Positions 30,111-41,739 of a DNA stretch of 64,000 bases are shown here, piece after piece (the first letter of the stretch is position 1; the number at the start of each line of letters is the position of its first letter). Source of the DNA: Dipteris shenzhenensis (Eukaryota > Polypodiophyta > Polypodiopsida > Gleicheniales); NCBI GenBank assembly GCA_047967505.1, contig CM106540.1. One strand, 5' to 3'. The notes beneath the pieces were generated by a model. It saw nothing but the letters and a program-made list of their open reading frames with translations. It was not told where the DNA came from and searched no databases. The position numbers and the translations under genes were made by a program.

Positions 30111-31335
30111 ATCGCCATTGACTGATCTGACCTTAGATAAAGTACCTTTTATATGGGGACAGAATCAACAAGAAAGTTTTCACACCATAAAACAAGCTGT
30201 GGTCACAGGACCGGTGTTAAAAATAGTTGATCCCCAGAAACCGTTGTTCCTGGAAACCGATGCAAGTGGCATTGCGGTAGGAGCAGTTCTTTTTCAAGAG
30301 GGAAGGCCAGTAGCCTTTGAAAGCAAGAAGCTTTCTCCCTCTCAGCAAAATTGGCCAACTCATGAATTCGAGTTGTATGCTGTTATCCATGCTTTGAAAA
30401 CATGGAGGCATTATTTGTATGGTTCAGAGTTTTATGTGGATGTGGATCATGATACTCTGAAACATTTTTGTAAACAGCCTGACTTGAGGGGCCGCCAAGC
30501 TAGGTGGGCAGAGCTCATGCAGGAGTGTAATTTGACGATTCGGTACCGAAGAGGGAAGGATAATAAGGTTGCTGATGCGTTGTCTCGCATTATGCACAAT
30601 ATGAGTTTTACGGTATTAGAGAGTGCTCTAATGACCGAGATTAGAGAAACTCAAAAGGTGGACGAGTTTGTCCAGAGCTTATGGCCTAAAGCTCATGTGT
30701 TTAGACCCGGGAAAGAAAAGGATGACCTGGCATCTAGAAAAGGCCAAACATATGCAAGATATACCATAAGGGATGGTATGCTGAAAAGAAATGGCAAGGT
30801 TGTAGTACCTAGTCAGAATGATATCAGGCAGAGAGTCATTCGACAGTGCCATGATAGCCCATGTGCGGGACATCCAGGAGTCGAGAAGACATATGATCTC
30901 GTGAAGCGAGATTTCTTTTGGCCAAAGATGAAAAAGCATATTCATGAATATGTGACACGGTGTTTCTCGTGTCAGGTAAGTAAGGCAGAACGAGTGAAGC
31001 CACCCGGACGTTTGCAGCCCTTGAAAGTACCACTAGGTAAGTGGGAGAGCATTTCCATGGACTTTATTGTGGGTCTACCTACGACACAAGGTGGATATGA
31101 TTCTATCCTTGTGGTGATTGATCGTCTAACCAAGATGGCTCACTTCATTCCGACTAGAGAGTCTGTTAGTGCCCTGCAAGTGGCAGATTTGTTTATTAGA
31201 CATATATTTCGTCTGCATGGATTGCCTAGATCCATAGTGTCAGACAGAGATGTCAGATTTACCGGTCATTTTTGGACAGTGGTATTTGAGACACTAAGGA
31301 CTGAGTTGGGAATGAGTAGTGGGGATCATCCTTAA
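30016..31335 (+). pseudogene. Gypsy-A pol: RNase H and integrase
   Basis: Open for 439 codons. RNase H: PLFLETDASGIAVGAVLFQE, VAFESKKLSPSQQNW, HEFELYAVIHALKTWRHYL, VDVDHDTLKHF. Integrase zinc finger: RQCHDSPCAGHPGVEKTY...RCFSCQ. Catalytic core: ISMDFIVGLPTTQGGYDSIL (first Asp) and SIVSDRDVRFTGHFW (second Asp). The frame stops at TAA 31333, which is GAA (Glu) in Gypsy-B, just before the third catalytic residue in ERVNQIL. Integrase joins element cDNA to host DNA. Confidence 0.92.
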
Positions 31336-32094
31336 ACGGATGGTGAGACGGAGAGAGTCAACCAAATTTTAAAGGATATGCTTAGAGCATATGTATCATT
31401 GAGGCAACATACGTGGGACAAGTAGTTTCCATTGTTAGAGTTTGCCTACAATGATAGAAAACATTCCTCTACAGAGTTTAGTCCGTTTGAATTGAATTAT
31501 GGTTATAGACCAGCAAATCCAACTACAGTTGAAATACCTCAGAGAGTGCCTAGTGCTGCGAACTTTGTGGTTCAATTCAGATGCAGGAGATGCTAGCACT
31601 TGCGAGAGCTAATATCCGCCAGGCTATAGAGCCAAGGCCTATGCAGATGAAAACCGGTCTATAAGAGAATTTAAGGAAGGAGAAAAAGTTTTTCTCAGAG
31701 TTCCTTCGCACTCGAAGTCGTTAACTTCAGGAGAGTGTGCTAAGTTATCACCTCGATATTGTGGGCCGTGGTTAATTCTAAAGAGAATAGGCAAGGTGGC
31801 CTATAAATTAGAATTGCCACAGGGTTGCAAGGTGTATCCGGTTTTTCATGTTTCGCGCTTAAAGAAATTTTTACATACAGGTGACTCACTAATCGAAGGT
31901 GTGGTTTTGTTTCAGGAGATAGAGGATAATGCAAGGCGCAAACCAACAAGAATCCTCGACCGAGGAACAATGCAAGTAAGATACGCACGGTGTTGGTTGC
32001 ATGGCATGGTCAGCCTCTATCAGAAGCTACCTGGGAATCCGTATACCGATTGCGGAGAGTGTTCCCAGACTTTATCATCGAGGACGCTGATGTC
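31336..32094 (+). pseudogene. Gypsy-A pol: integrase C-terminus and chromodomain
   Basis: TERVNQILKDMLRAYVSLRQ, then TAG for TGG at about 31423, FAYNDRKHSSTEFSPFELNYG, and GPWLIL...AYKLELPQGCKVYPVFHVSRLKK. The chromodomain part (TRILDRGTMQVR, then HGMVSLYQKLPG out of frame) has lost about 10 bp relative to Gypsy-B near 31978. In chromoviruses this module reads histone marks to guide integration. Confidence 0.85.
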
Positions 32095-32095
32095 T

Positions 32096-32109
32096 GAAGA
32101 GGGAAGGAA
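32096..32109 (+). promoter_or_regulatory. Gypsy-A polypurine tract
   Basis: GAAGAGGGAAGGAA immediately before the 3' LTR; identical in Gypsy-B. It primes plus-strand DNA synthesis. Confidence 0.9.
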
Positions 32110-32568
32110 TGTTACGTTCTAGCTGAGGTGGCATGACCTCGGAAGAATCAGTCGACATTTCCCTTAAGGATCTACGTTTGTAATATATTTGTTTGCGCTT
32201 CATGTAAATGATCGGGAGGGAATTAATGTCAAGGTCCTAGGTGAGGGCTGATAGCACCAGACTAGGTGGATCTAAGGCTAAGGGCCTTATGCAAGCAATG
32301 TGCCTAGGGGCAAAGGAAATTAAAGTATCCCAAGAGAGGGGTGAAAAGATGCATTAGGAAAGGCCCTATGATAATGACATGTGGCATCTAGATCCATCTA
32401 GGGAGATGGGGCTTGTTGGAGTTAGTGAGAGAAAGAGAATGGACCTTCATGTGATTTTGGATTTTCGATTTCTCTGTGAGCTCTCATGCTCTAGCAAGGA
32501 TTTGGCTGGGAGGATATTCTGTGGTGCTACTCCCGTGATCTGCTGTAGTAAGTAGGAAGTTCGTTTCA
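32110..32568 (+). repeat. Gypsy-A 3' LTR, 459 bp
   Basis: Same length as the 5' LTR, with about eight differences by eye. Followed by GGAAG. Confidence 0.95.
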
Positions 32569-32780
32569 GGAAGGCCTGCGGGGGAGGGAGGAGCAGGCCG
32601 GCGGGGAGGGAGGAAGCTGACGGGGGAGGGGAGGAAGCTGACAGGAAGGCAGGCTGAGAGAGGAGGGGAAGGCAACTGAGGGGCGAGGGGGAAGGGCTGA
32701 GGGCGGAGGTTAGAGGATGAGGGGAGAGCTAGGAAGAGGGAGCAGGGAGAGCAACCAGGGAGAAGCAGCACTCAGCAAAA
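32569..32780 (-). mobile_element. LINE-3 leader, 5'-most piece beyond Gypsy-A
   Basis: Begins with the second GGAAG and continues the purine-rich LINE leader (GAGGAAGCTGACGGGGGAGG, then GAGGAAGCTGACAGG). It ends about 32780, where base composition becomes ordinary. The exact LINE 5' end is not defined because no target duplication could be matched. Confidence 0.7.
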
Positions 32781-35474
32781 CCTGATCTGGGTTTTACGCT
32801 CTCTGGGTGAGGAAAATTAGTCATCAAATCACTTATATAAGAACTTTAGTGAGGACAAGGTGCAGTAAATTTTTATGGATCCAAAAATAGAGGTTGCACC
32901 CTTACCTCCACACGAACATGCACACTAGTAGAAGCTGCTTCCATTTCCTCTCGGGTGGCAACATTTTCACACTCACTTCTTCCCACCTGCAAGACCAAAC
33001 TACTATTAACAAGGCTCAGACCTAAGGCCTTAAACTCTGCTAATATAAGGTGGTCTTAAAATGTTCAGCTGTTTAATTTCCTTATTATCACAAATTTCTA
33101 CATTTTGAAATCTTATGATGTCAAGTTGATGACATGACATGCTTCAATAATCAAGAAAGTCTCGAACTCACATACAACCTCTTTAAAAACAGTTTGAAGG
33201 AAAATGGAGCACTCTGCACAACCATGTACAAGGGATTAAGGCTATCATTAATACTCTACTTTATGATGGTCAAGGATTTGGTGGTGAAATGACTGGCGGC
33301 ACTAGAGTCCCTTGCAAGATTCTTCCAATAGAGCAATTGTTTGATCTAAAATCGGTTGGAGCATTGTCTGAGCAGCCTAGTACCACTACTTAAATATCCA
33401 TTTGCAAAAACATCTAGCAGTGCCACTTTTGGACAACATAATTCTCTATGTTTCACCTTAGGGAGCTGTGGAACAATTGATTCGACCAAGATTGCTACCT
33501 CAAACAATTGATTCGACCAAGATTGCTACCTCAAACAAAATTCAGCTAGCGGACTAAGGTAACTAGGGTGAGCAATTCTTAGACACAACTCTTTCCACGG
33601 TTTTCAACCACGATGATGAAAACCATACCTTGGAAGCACAAAAACCAAGGAGAAACATAAACCCCAAACCAGACAGGGAGTAGCCGCCCGTGTCATTGAT
33701 CGGCCTTCATATTGAAGGGCTGAGCCTGCTTCGGTAAGCCATGCGGCTCCTACCCAAGTAATGCCAAAAAGAGAGTCTTATGATTTCCACCAAATAACAT
33801 GATCACTGGAATGAATCTAGAGGTGATGTCTCCAAGTCTCTACCTTTTATCGACACCTAAAAGTTATCAAATTGCCTAAGCATGAGCCATGTCCAATGAA
33901 TTCCACCATGCAAGATAACAAAAGTAATAATGAGAGCCATCCCACTATCTGCTCTTCAAAGTCTGCCCCAAAATAGAGACCACAATTGCAAGATTATAAA
34001 CTGATGAATAGATGGCTGCCATGCTACAATGTGGTAAATGCCTGGACAAGTCCAATTTGTGTAACCAAAATGTTTGTGGTGCTTAGCTACCTTCTGCAGA
34101 CTAAGAAAGCGACCTTAGGTAATGTCAAAGTGCTAAGATGCATCTCGGTGTAAACATTGGTTGCATGTCACTTGGGAGCCAAAGTTGCTGTGCATCCTCC
34201 ACTGCCCTACAACAGCCAGGGTGGGGCTTTCTTTCTGACAAATGACATATGATATGATACAATGTAATATGCTTTTATTAACATCTGTGGTACACGACAT
34301 AATTTATGAGGCAGAGTATTCATCAGAAAGATTTTAAGTGCTTAAGATTTTGTTTTTCCTATGTGTTGGAAAAATAAATGATAATGTATATGGACGGATT
34401 TCCCTTGGGGTAAGTGAATGGTTAAGCGCAATCTATTTATGAATAACTCAACAAGGAGCCAAAGAGGCCTGGAGTCACAGCCAGGCAGCGGGAGGCAAGG
34501 AGGCATGTGGAGCTGCAGTGGGAGGCAAGTGGGTGGTCAGCAACTTGGAGTCAAAGCTAGGTGAATGTCCCACAACCGAGCAGCATGACTTGCTTTAGAA
34601 TTCATGTGCGTATGTGTGTACGTGCGCGTGTGCATGTGTGTGCATTCACATCTGTTCTTCTCATATATACAAGATGCACACATAGATGAATAAATTACTC
34701 CATAATAGAAAAACCTACCATGGGCTACAATGCTCTCCTGGAAGAGAGTGCAAACTAGAAACTGCAGCAACTGAGCTAACTACAATGAGCCAACACCTGT
34801 CGAGGGATGTGTTCTGCACTTGCAGAATTATTACTGCTAGTAGTGGGCCACTTGCATAAGGATGCTTAAGGTGCCTAGAGAGCACACGTCTGCTCAACAA
34901 CAAGGGCGTGAACCTAATCCACCTAAAAGTAAATGGAAAGGGGCCACACAACTAGTTATAAAGTCTCCTTGTTGGCAGTCCAAGGTTTGAGAGGACTCTA
35001 TAATCCTCTAATACTATTGGTCAAATTATTTGGTAGGTTCTCAATGGTTGGGCCTTCTTTGCAAGCGTGATGATTGCATGGAAAGCCACGTGGACTTCAG
35101 AATGCATGCTGAACGTGGTCGTAACTCTTGGTGGTCTTGAGGGTTCTCTGGTGACTTGATAATCACATGTATTCGGCTTATGCTGCTCTCTTGAACCGAC
35201 CTGCGCAGGTCTGCATGTGTGTGTGTGTCTCTGACTTGTCGCCCTTCTTTTGTGAGCTCCAACAAGGTCTGTAGACCTGAGGAGACGGTTTATGGCGACA
35301 TCAGCTCTGTGACTAGTTGTAGTGGACTCTTTTTATGAAGTAATTGGTCGTTCCAATTTCATATCGATTCTCTGTTGTGTCTTCATTTCTAGTGATATTT
35401 CATGCAGTTATAAAGCAATGCTTTCTTTTGCAATTCCATGCTAAATCAATAAAGTTAGCTTGCATCTCTGATTT
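32781..35474. other. Unassigned intergenic DNA
   Basis: No gene or element recognised on either strand. Contains a 30-bp tandem duplication (33476-33535), an alternating GT-rich patch at 34605-34650 and AT-rich stretches. Possible host DNA into which LINE-3 inserted. Confidence 0.5.
33476..33535. repeat. 30-bp tandem duplication
   Basis: GATTCGACCAAGATTGCTAC followed by CTCAAACAATT occurs twice in a row with no mismatch noticed. Confidence 0.9.
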
Positions 35475-35740
35475 CCAACAGGGTGCACCTCTCCTCTACC
35501 TTCAAAGGTGTGAGTTCGTCATCCAAATGGATCTAGGGGTGGTCCCATAGAACTTGGCTAACTGCATAGTACTATGAGGCGAAGCATGAGCATCCCTGAA
35601 TCAGATGACAAGAGGATGCTTCGGACTAGGGTCCTACCCTATGTGCCGTACGCCCTCAATCCCATGATCTAGGACTCCTAGGGTGGAAGCCATGAAGCTG
35701 GTCATATCGTTGATGGTAGTGGATGCAAACAAGCTGAAAG
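35475..35740 (-). pseudogene. LINE-4-type ORF1 fragment (RRM to C-terminal domain)
   Basis: The minus strand reads TINDMTSFMASTLGVLDHGI, HPLVI-stop-FRDAHA, MQLAKFYGTTPRSIWM and TNSHL near the end. This aligns with LINE-4 ORF1 (ATAFVATTLGVVENWIE, FHDAQARL) and with the general L1 ORF1p C-terminal layout. It carries three or so stops. No neighbouring endonuclease or RT was found. Confidence 0.65.
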
Positions 35741-37341
35741 GGTGGAGCTACTAAACGAGCATCAACACCCGTACTACATGCTACATGCTAAAAGCCATAG
35801 GAACCTCAATACAGAGTCATAACATAATGTCATATCAATATGACCCTCCCCACCACCACTATCATCATATGTCATCAAAGTACGAAGCCGAATCCAATGC
35901 CATATCATGAAGGGCCCAGCGTTCGATGGGTCAGTGGTAGCATAAAGTCAGAGATAGAGTGATGTCGACTATCCGTGGGCCCCACTCAGTGTGGTCTCCT
36001 CATAGAGGCCCTGCATTGGACCAGGGCTATGGTGACCCTAATCGGTTGTAACCCAACCCTGAACATGGAAGGGATGTCTCCGAGTGTAATCTGCGAGTCC
36101 ATCCCCCTATGTCTTAGGCCCGCTTGGTGATAACATGTGCGGTCTGGCTGGAAAAACTCTCTGATCATGCTCTGAGAAGAGTCTGCCATTGTGCCTCATC
36201 CCTGTCTCTGTGATCTGAGTAAGCGCCTCTCAATGTCTAATGTCCCATGGATAAAAGCAGCCAAACATCTCTGGTATGGAAAGGCGAGGAAGCAGAGCTT
36301 GAAAGCGGAAGTACATCATGCAAGCATGAGAGAAAAAACCTCCTCAAAAGGAGCTATAAAAAAGCCAGGGAAGTGCCACCTCAGCCCTGCAGTCATCTCT
36401 GAGAAGAAGGGGGAATCCCTCCATTCTCTAAGGGTAGCCAGCCTTTGGAAAGCGATCCATAGAGAAGAGGATCACTAAGAGTTCAGTTATCCTTAAATTG
36501 TTCTAGTTTTCTTACCAAATGCCAGAAAAGGGCAGCCTACTAGGTTGATCCAAGTAACATGAATTCTGATGCTTCTAGCTTCAAGACAAATTTATGCGTA
36601 ATGGAGAGCAGCAGCCAGCCTACTCAAAGAGTGCTATTTTGGCTGCAGGCAAACCCCATAGACGGATAGAGACTTATGCCAGAGAGCCATTGGTCATTGA
36701 TAGGCAGATCGTGCAGACGGGGCAGCCCACACTTCAGTTCTCACCAGCCCTTAGAGGTGCACAGCCTCACATGCAACAGCCTTACCTGCATGAGTAATTT
36801 GGAGACACCACAGCTCCAAGCTCACTTGACAACAGACTTTGGACTCACCACCAGAGCAGAAGATGACCACAGCTTTGGTACTCTTCCAGATATCTTTCCG
36901 TTAGAATGTGTGCTAACTACATCAAACCTACATACAAGGGAATTACTTTTTCCAAGGGAAAGAAAGACGTGCCAGTTCGACTGTCTGTCGAATTTTGAGA
37001 CCCAAACTACCTCAGATGCACAAAGGAAATTCAACATGGGGGGCCTTGATCTTCAGAGGACTTCTCTCCTATATAATGCTCGACCGGTGCCGCAACTAAA
37101 CTCGCAAGCATGATTCACACACATAGAAATAAATAAATGCGATATCCAAACACCAGTAAACCAAATGACTCTCTGATTATATGAAGCTATCAAGTGCTTC
37201 ACTGAATTCTGACCGGGTCCGAATGTACTACAGCTCCCAGGCTGCAGTAGAAAGAGATGGTGATGGGGATGCTGCATGCCTCCTCAGAGGTCTTCAGTAG
37301 AATCCTGTGCGGGCTTGCTCAGGGTTGCTTGTGTTGCTCAA
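35741..37341. other. Unassigned sequence
   Basis: Nothing recognised. Several 60-145 codon ORFs exist (for example 36676-37113 plus, 35986-36189 minus) but none shows a motif or family I know, and their composition is unremarkable. Confidence 0.45.
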
Positions 37342-37346
37342 CCTTG
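37342..37346. repeat. Target-site duplication of Gypsy-B, left copy (CCTTG)
   Basis: Matches 43959-43963. Confidence 0.9.
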
Positions 37347-37810
37347 TGTTACGCTCTAGCCGAGGTAGCATGACCTCGGAAGAATCAGTCGACATTTCCC
37401 TTAAGGATCTACGTTTGTAATATATTTGTTTGCGCTTCATGTAAATGATCGGGAGGGAATTAATGTCAAGGTCCTAGGTGAGGGTTGATAGCACCAGACT
37501 AGGTGGATCTAAGGCTAAGGGCCTAATGCAAGCAATGTGCCTAGGGGCAAAGGAAATTAAGGTATCCCAAGAGAGGGGTGAAAAGATGCATTAGGAAAGG
37601 CCCTATGATGATGACATGTGGCATCTAGATCCATCTAGGGAGATGGGGCTGTTGAGGTAAGTAAGAGAGAGAAGATGAGCTTCACGTATGGATTCTGATT
37701 TAGGATTTCGACTTCTCTGTGTGTTCTTACGCTTCAACAGGAATTGGCTGGGTGGAATTTCGATGGTGTTACTCCCATGATCTGCTGTAGTAAGTAGGAA
37801 AATCGTGTCA
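37347..37810 (+). repeat. Gypsy-B 5' LTR, 464 bp
   Basis: TGTTACG...GTGTCA. About nine substitutions and one 1-bp indel from the 3' LTR by eye. Confidence 0.95.
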
Positions 37811-37812
37811 TT

Positions 37813-37824
37813 TGGTATCAGAGC
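37813..37824 (+). promoter_or_regulatory. Gypsy-B primer-binding site
   Basis: TGGTATCAGAGC, two bases inside the LTR; exact initiator-Met tRNA type. Confidence 0.92.
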
Positions 37825-38811
37825 TCAGGTTAGGTGAGAGAGGGGATCTGTGTGATCAGACGGAACGTGAAGCGCAGCATGAGCGGGAATTGACGTAAGG
37901 CGTCACGTGGGTCTGATCGAAGTGATCATGAGCGGAGAGCAGGAGCATGAATGGTTCGTGGAGGGCGGAGAATTGCGTATGTAGAGCGCAGGCTACTAGT
38001 GATGGCAGCGTAATCTGAAGCGATCGTGTCAAAGGGTGACGAATCGATCTTCGGTGTCCTCTGGCTATCAGGATTTTGCTGTGTGTTAGGTGATTGTTCG
38101 TGGGCTTAACAGTGGCTTGTGAACGGGGAGGCCCTTCGACGCGAATAGCCCGTGAGCGAGGTGGCAGTGTCAAGCGTATCAGAAGAGAAAGCTTCGTCGA
38201 TGAAGGCACGTTTCAGCACAGGAGTTCGTGGTGATGGCACAACTTCGTAGTCACGCTGGTATCGTGTCGTGACTATTTTGAAGAGCGGGATATCTGTGCT
38301 ACGTGAAGACTCCAGGGGTTGCAGATTTTGCGAATGTTGATATCCGGCATCGTGATCAGGCACAGTATCAAATCGGGTGGTAGGAGCAAACAACCAGGGA
38401 GCTTTCTTTGGCATTCGTCAAATCTGTGTTTTTTTTCCCGACCTTAGTCTTTGTTGATGCTCTGCTTGCATGAAGAGGTTCTCGTGAATATTTAGTCTGC
38501 ATGAAGATTCAATGCCATAGCAGGGTACATAGCAGACTTGGGATTTTTTTTGACTTCTTCAAATTCTTGTGGGCAATCTGGGAGATTATGCTTGTGCATA
38601 TGCCTTTGTGATAAAGTCAGTTTGTTTGTAGGAATTTTCCTAGTATAGGGAAAAGCGGTATTTGGATATATGCCTGTGTCAATTACCTGGTCAGTATAGT
38701 TGTCAGATTGCAGGTATTCCCTAGTATAGGGAATTGTGTTAGTTTGTAAATACAGTGTTCTAGCGGTGTTTATTTATTTTAAAAAAACAAGCAAAACACC
38801 CATCGACCTGA
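37825..38811 (+). other. Gypsy-B 5' leader
   Basis: Non-coding. Differs from Gypsy-A until about 38630, then shares the ATTCCCTAGTATAGGGAATT hairpin and the GTTCTAGCGGTGTTT run before gag. The A-rich tract before gag is (AAAAC)n in Gypsy-A and shorter here. Confidence 0.7.
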
Positions 38812-39899
38812 ATGGAAGCAGAAGAAGGAGCTTCCAGGATGGACCCTGTAGAGTCAGGAGTCTGGCCGACCCAGCAGGTGTCACGCCCAGTAGTTCACAC
38901 CTTATCTTGCAGGATTGCATTACTTGAGGATGCCTTGCAGCAGTTATTAACGCAACAGTTACAGGCAAATGCAGGGCACTCTGAACTTAGAAGAGTGATA
39001 CACAGTATGTCTGCCAGACCTTCTCGAGATGAGAAAGGAAAGGCTCCAATGGAACCGGAGTCTAGTGTCCATACGGTCGAGCCTAGGAGGGATAAAGTAC
39101 ATAATATTGCCAATTATAGGCCGGAGAAGTATTCTGGTCGGATGAATGACCGTAGTTCCGATATCATTGAGACCTGGTTGCATAAATGGGACGAGGCGTT
39201 CGCCATTTGTGAAATCAAAAATGATATCAAGAAAATCCGCGAGGCCACCCACATGTTTAGTGAAGCAGCGGATAGGTGGTGGATTAAGCAACAGAAAGAT
39301 GGTATAGCATCCACTACTTGGGAGGGGTTTAAAAAAGAATTCAGAAAACACTTCTTACCTCCTGACGAAGCATCCCGAGCTTGGGATCAGTATAGAAACC
39401 TTTGTCGGCAGAATACACTGATAAGTTTCGAGAGAGCGTAATGAAGGTTGATGAACCCCTACCTCAATCAATCCAAGTGAAAGATTTCATATTTGGATTG
39501 AATGATCGGATTAAAATGGAAGTTCGGGCTAAGCATGCGAACACGTTGGATGATGCAATAGCCATAGCCTTGAACTATGAAGATGCCAAGGGTAGCAGGC
39601 CAAGTGGGTTTGCGCAGGTCGGGACCCAGTGTGGGTACCAGAAGAAATCTGGGTTTAAGAAGAATTGGATTAGTAAAGGGAGTGGTTCTCAACCGAGTGG
39701 TCAAGCCAAGCAGGCGAAACCAGCTGAAACTCCTAAATCAAGTACCACCATTGGAGTGAAGAGGAAAGTAACACCAATGGCAGCCCGGGCTTGGTCAAAG
39801 TCTCCCTTAAACCCAGAGCAAAGAGAAAAAGCGAGGAGAGAAGGCTTGTGTTTTGGTTGCCTTCAGCCTCATCAGTGGAAGGATTGTCCCACGAAATAA
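38812..39899 (+). pseudogene. Gypsy-B gag with intact CCHC knuckle
   Basis: Open from ATG 38812 for 209 codons (MEAEEGASRMDPVESG, LLTQQLQANAG, PEKYSGRMNDR, IKKIREATHMFSEAADRWW). About 19 bp is missing near 39408 relative to Gypsy-A, so the remainder is read in another frame (39402-39899): SIQVKDFIFGLNDRIKMEVR and the knuckle [15 protein letters not shown]. One extra C near 39890 shifts the frame before pol. Confidence 0.88.
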
Positions 39900-41739
39900 G
39901 GATCATCGGATGGCTGAGATGGCAGTCACAGAATGCGACGTGGAAATTGAGGGAAGTCCCAGAGTGGAACAGATGCAGATTCAGCTAGCGGGATCTTCTC
40001 AGAGGTCAGTACCTTTTTTGTTATGTGTGTCTATTGCTAAGCTAGTAACGAGTGCACCTAATAACATCCTATCTAGGCCCGCAGCAACGAGGTATACAGC
40101 CTTTAATGATACGGAGTTAATTAAGATGAAAGGGGAAGTGGCCAATCATGATGTCATTGTGTTGTTTGACTTGGCGTCAACTCATAGTGTAAGTAACTCC
40201 AAGCTCGTGAAGAGGCTGAAGTTAAAGACTAGCCCATCTGACTATGTGTATACAGTCAGGATGGCAGATGGAAGTTCAATTGAAGTATGGGACCAAAGGG
40301 TTACCCAGTTGGAGCTTCGTATTCAGGACTATGCTGAGAAGCTTGATTTTGAAATAACTAAGCTTGCTCATGCAGATATAGCCCTGGGTATGGCGTGGCA
40401 TTCTAGGAAAAATCTAGCCATTGATTGGGAAAAACACGTATATCAATTCATGATGAATGATGTACTGTATGTCTTACGAGGTGAGAAAGATGTACCTCAG
40501 GGACCGTTGGTTTCCGTGATGGAAATCTGAAAAGCTCAAGAAGAGTTTTTATTCCTTGGTACAGCATCGGTAGAGCCGGTTGATGATTCTTCGGCTAGCA
40601 CCGATGTTGCGCAAAGTGGTGAAATGGCCAAGCTGGCTGATCTTACAGCAGAGGAGTTCTCTGACTGTTTTAGTGATGAGCTACCTTATGGGTTACCTCC
40701 ATAGTGGAATGTTCAACATAAGATTGAACTGATCTTGGGAGCAGAACCTGTAAATAGACCTCCCTATAGAATGAGTTTTTACTAAAGAGGCGGAGGTGCG
40801 TAGATAACTGGAAGAATACCTCAAGTTGGGGCAGATTTAACCAAGTTTCTCATCCTTTGCTTCGCCAGTGATATTAAAGAAGAAAAAGGATGATACGTTT
40901 CGCCTCTGTATAGATTACAGAGCATTGAATAATAAGCACAGGTATCCGATGGCTCGGATTGATGATTTGCTAGATGCATTACATGGAGCCGTGATTTTCA
41001 GCAAGATAGATCTTAAGTGTGGCTACCATCAGATCCGGATTAGAGCCAAGGATGTGCATAAAACCGCTTTCAGAAGCAGGTTTGGTCATTCTGAGTTTTT
41101 GATGCCCTTCGGACTTACCAATGCTCCAGCTACATTCGTCATGCTTATGAACGACTTACTACGTCCGTATATCGGTAAGTTTATAGTCCATTTTATTGAC
41201 AATATTCTAGTGCTCACTAAAAGTATTACTGAGCATCGTGAACACTTAAGAATAGTATTCAGGACTTTGAGGAAAGCCAGTCTTTATGTAAATAAAAAGA
41301 AAACTATACTGTGTATGGTTAGGCTTGAATATTTAGGATTCATAATTACTCCTGCGGGGGTAGAAATGGATTCAAAGAAAGTGGCTGCGATACTAACTTG
41401 GCCAATCCCTCAGAGTCTGACCGCTTTTTTGCGATCATTCTTGGGATTTGTCCAATTTTATAGAAGGCATATCAAAGGATATTCCGAAATAGTATCACCA
41501 TTGACTAATCTGACCTCAGATGAAGTACCTTTTATATGGGGACAGAATCAACAAGAAAGTTTTAACACCATAAAACAAGCTGTGGTCACAGGACCGGTGT
41601 TAAAAATAGTTGATCCCCAGAAACCGTTGTTCCTGGAAACCAATGCAAGTGGCATTGTGGTAGGAGCAGTTCTCCTTCAAGAGGGAAGGCCAGTAGCCTT
41701 TGAAAGCAAGAAGCTTTCTCTCTCTCAAGGGAATTGACC
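39900..41739 (+). pseudogene. Gypsy-B pol: protease and reverse transcriptase
   Basis: The segment open to 40530 contains the protease LFDLASTHSVSNSKL (Asp present) and ends at TGA where Gypsy-A has CGA. Stops and indels follow at about 40703, 40785 and 40837 (TAA for CAA). 40868-41737 is open again: [20 protein letters not shown] with a 9-nt in-frame loss, [36 protein letters not shown] (second catalytic Asp is Asn) and LRSFLGFVQFYRRHIKGYSE. It ends at TGA 41737, where Gypsy-A has TGG. Confidence 0.9.

Larger units (their letters stand above)
25852..32568 (+). mobile_element. Gypsy-A: complete Ty3/gypsy chromovirus-type element
   Basis: 6717 bp with two 459-bp LTRs, primer site, gag-pol and polypurine tract, flanked by GGAAG. 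Domain order gag-CCHC-protease-RT-RNase H-integrase-chromodomain places it in the chromodomain-bearing gypsy group. LTRs differ at about eight positions by eye (roughly 1.7%), so insertion is fairly recent. The coding region is broken by stops and small indels. It lies inside the leader of LINE-3, so it is younger than that insertion. Confidence 0.95.

Noticed and set aside
32760-32820. LINE-3 5' target duplication paired with sequence near 20090
   Set aside because: A weak CCTGA-type similarity only; below what chance would give.
33180-33400. Possible host exon (open, normal composition)
   Set aside because: Short, no family recognised, no convincing splice sites to link it to anything.
35986-36478. 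Protein-coding gene (opposing ORFs of 67 and 95 codons)
   Set aside because: No motif and no homology that I can recognise.
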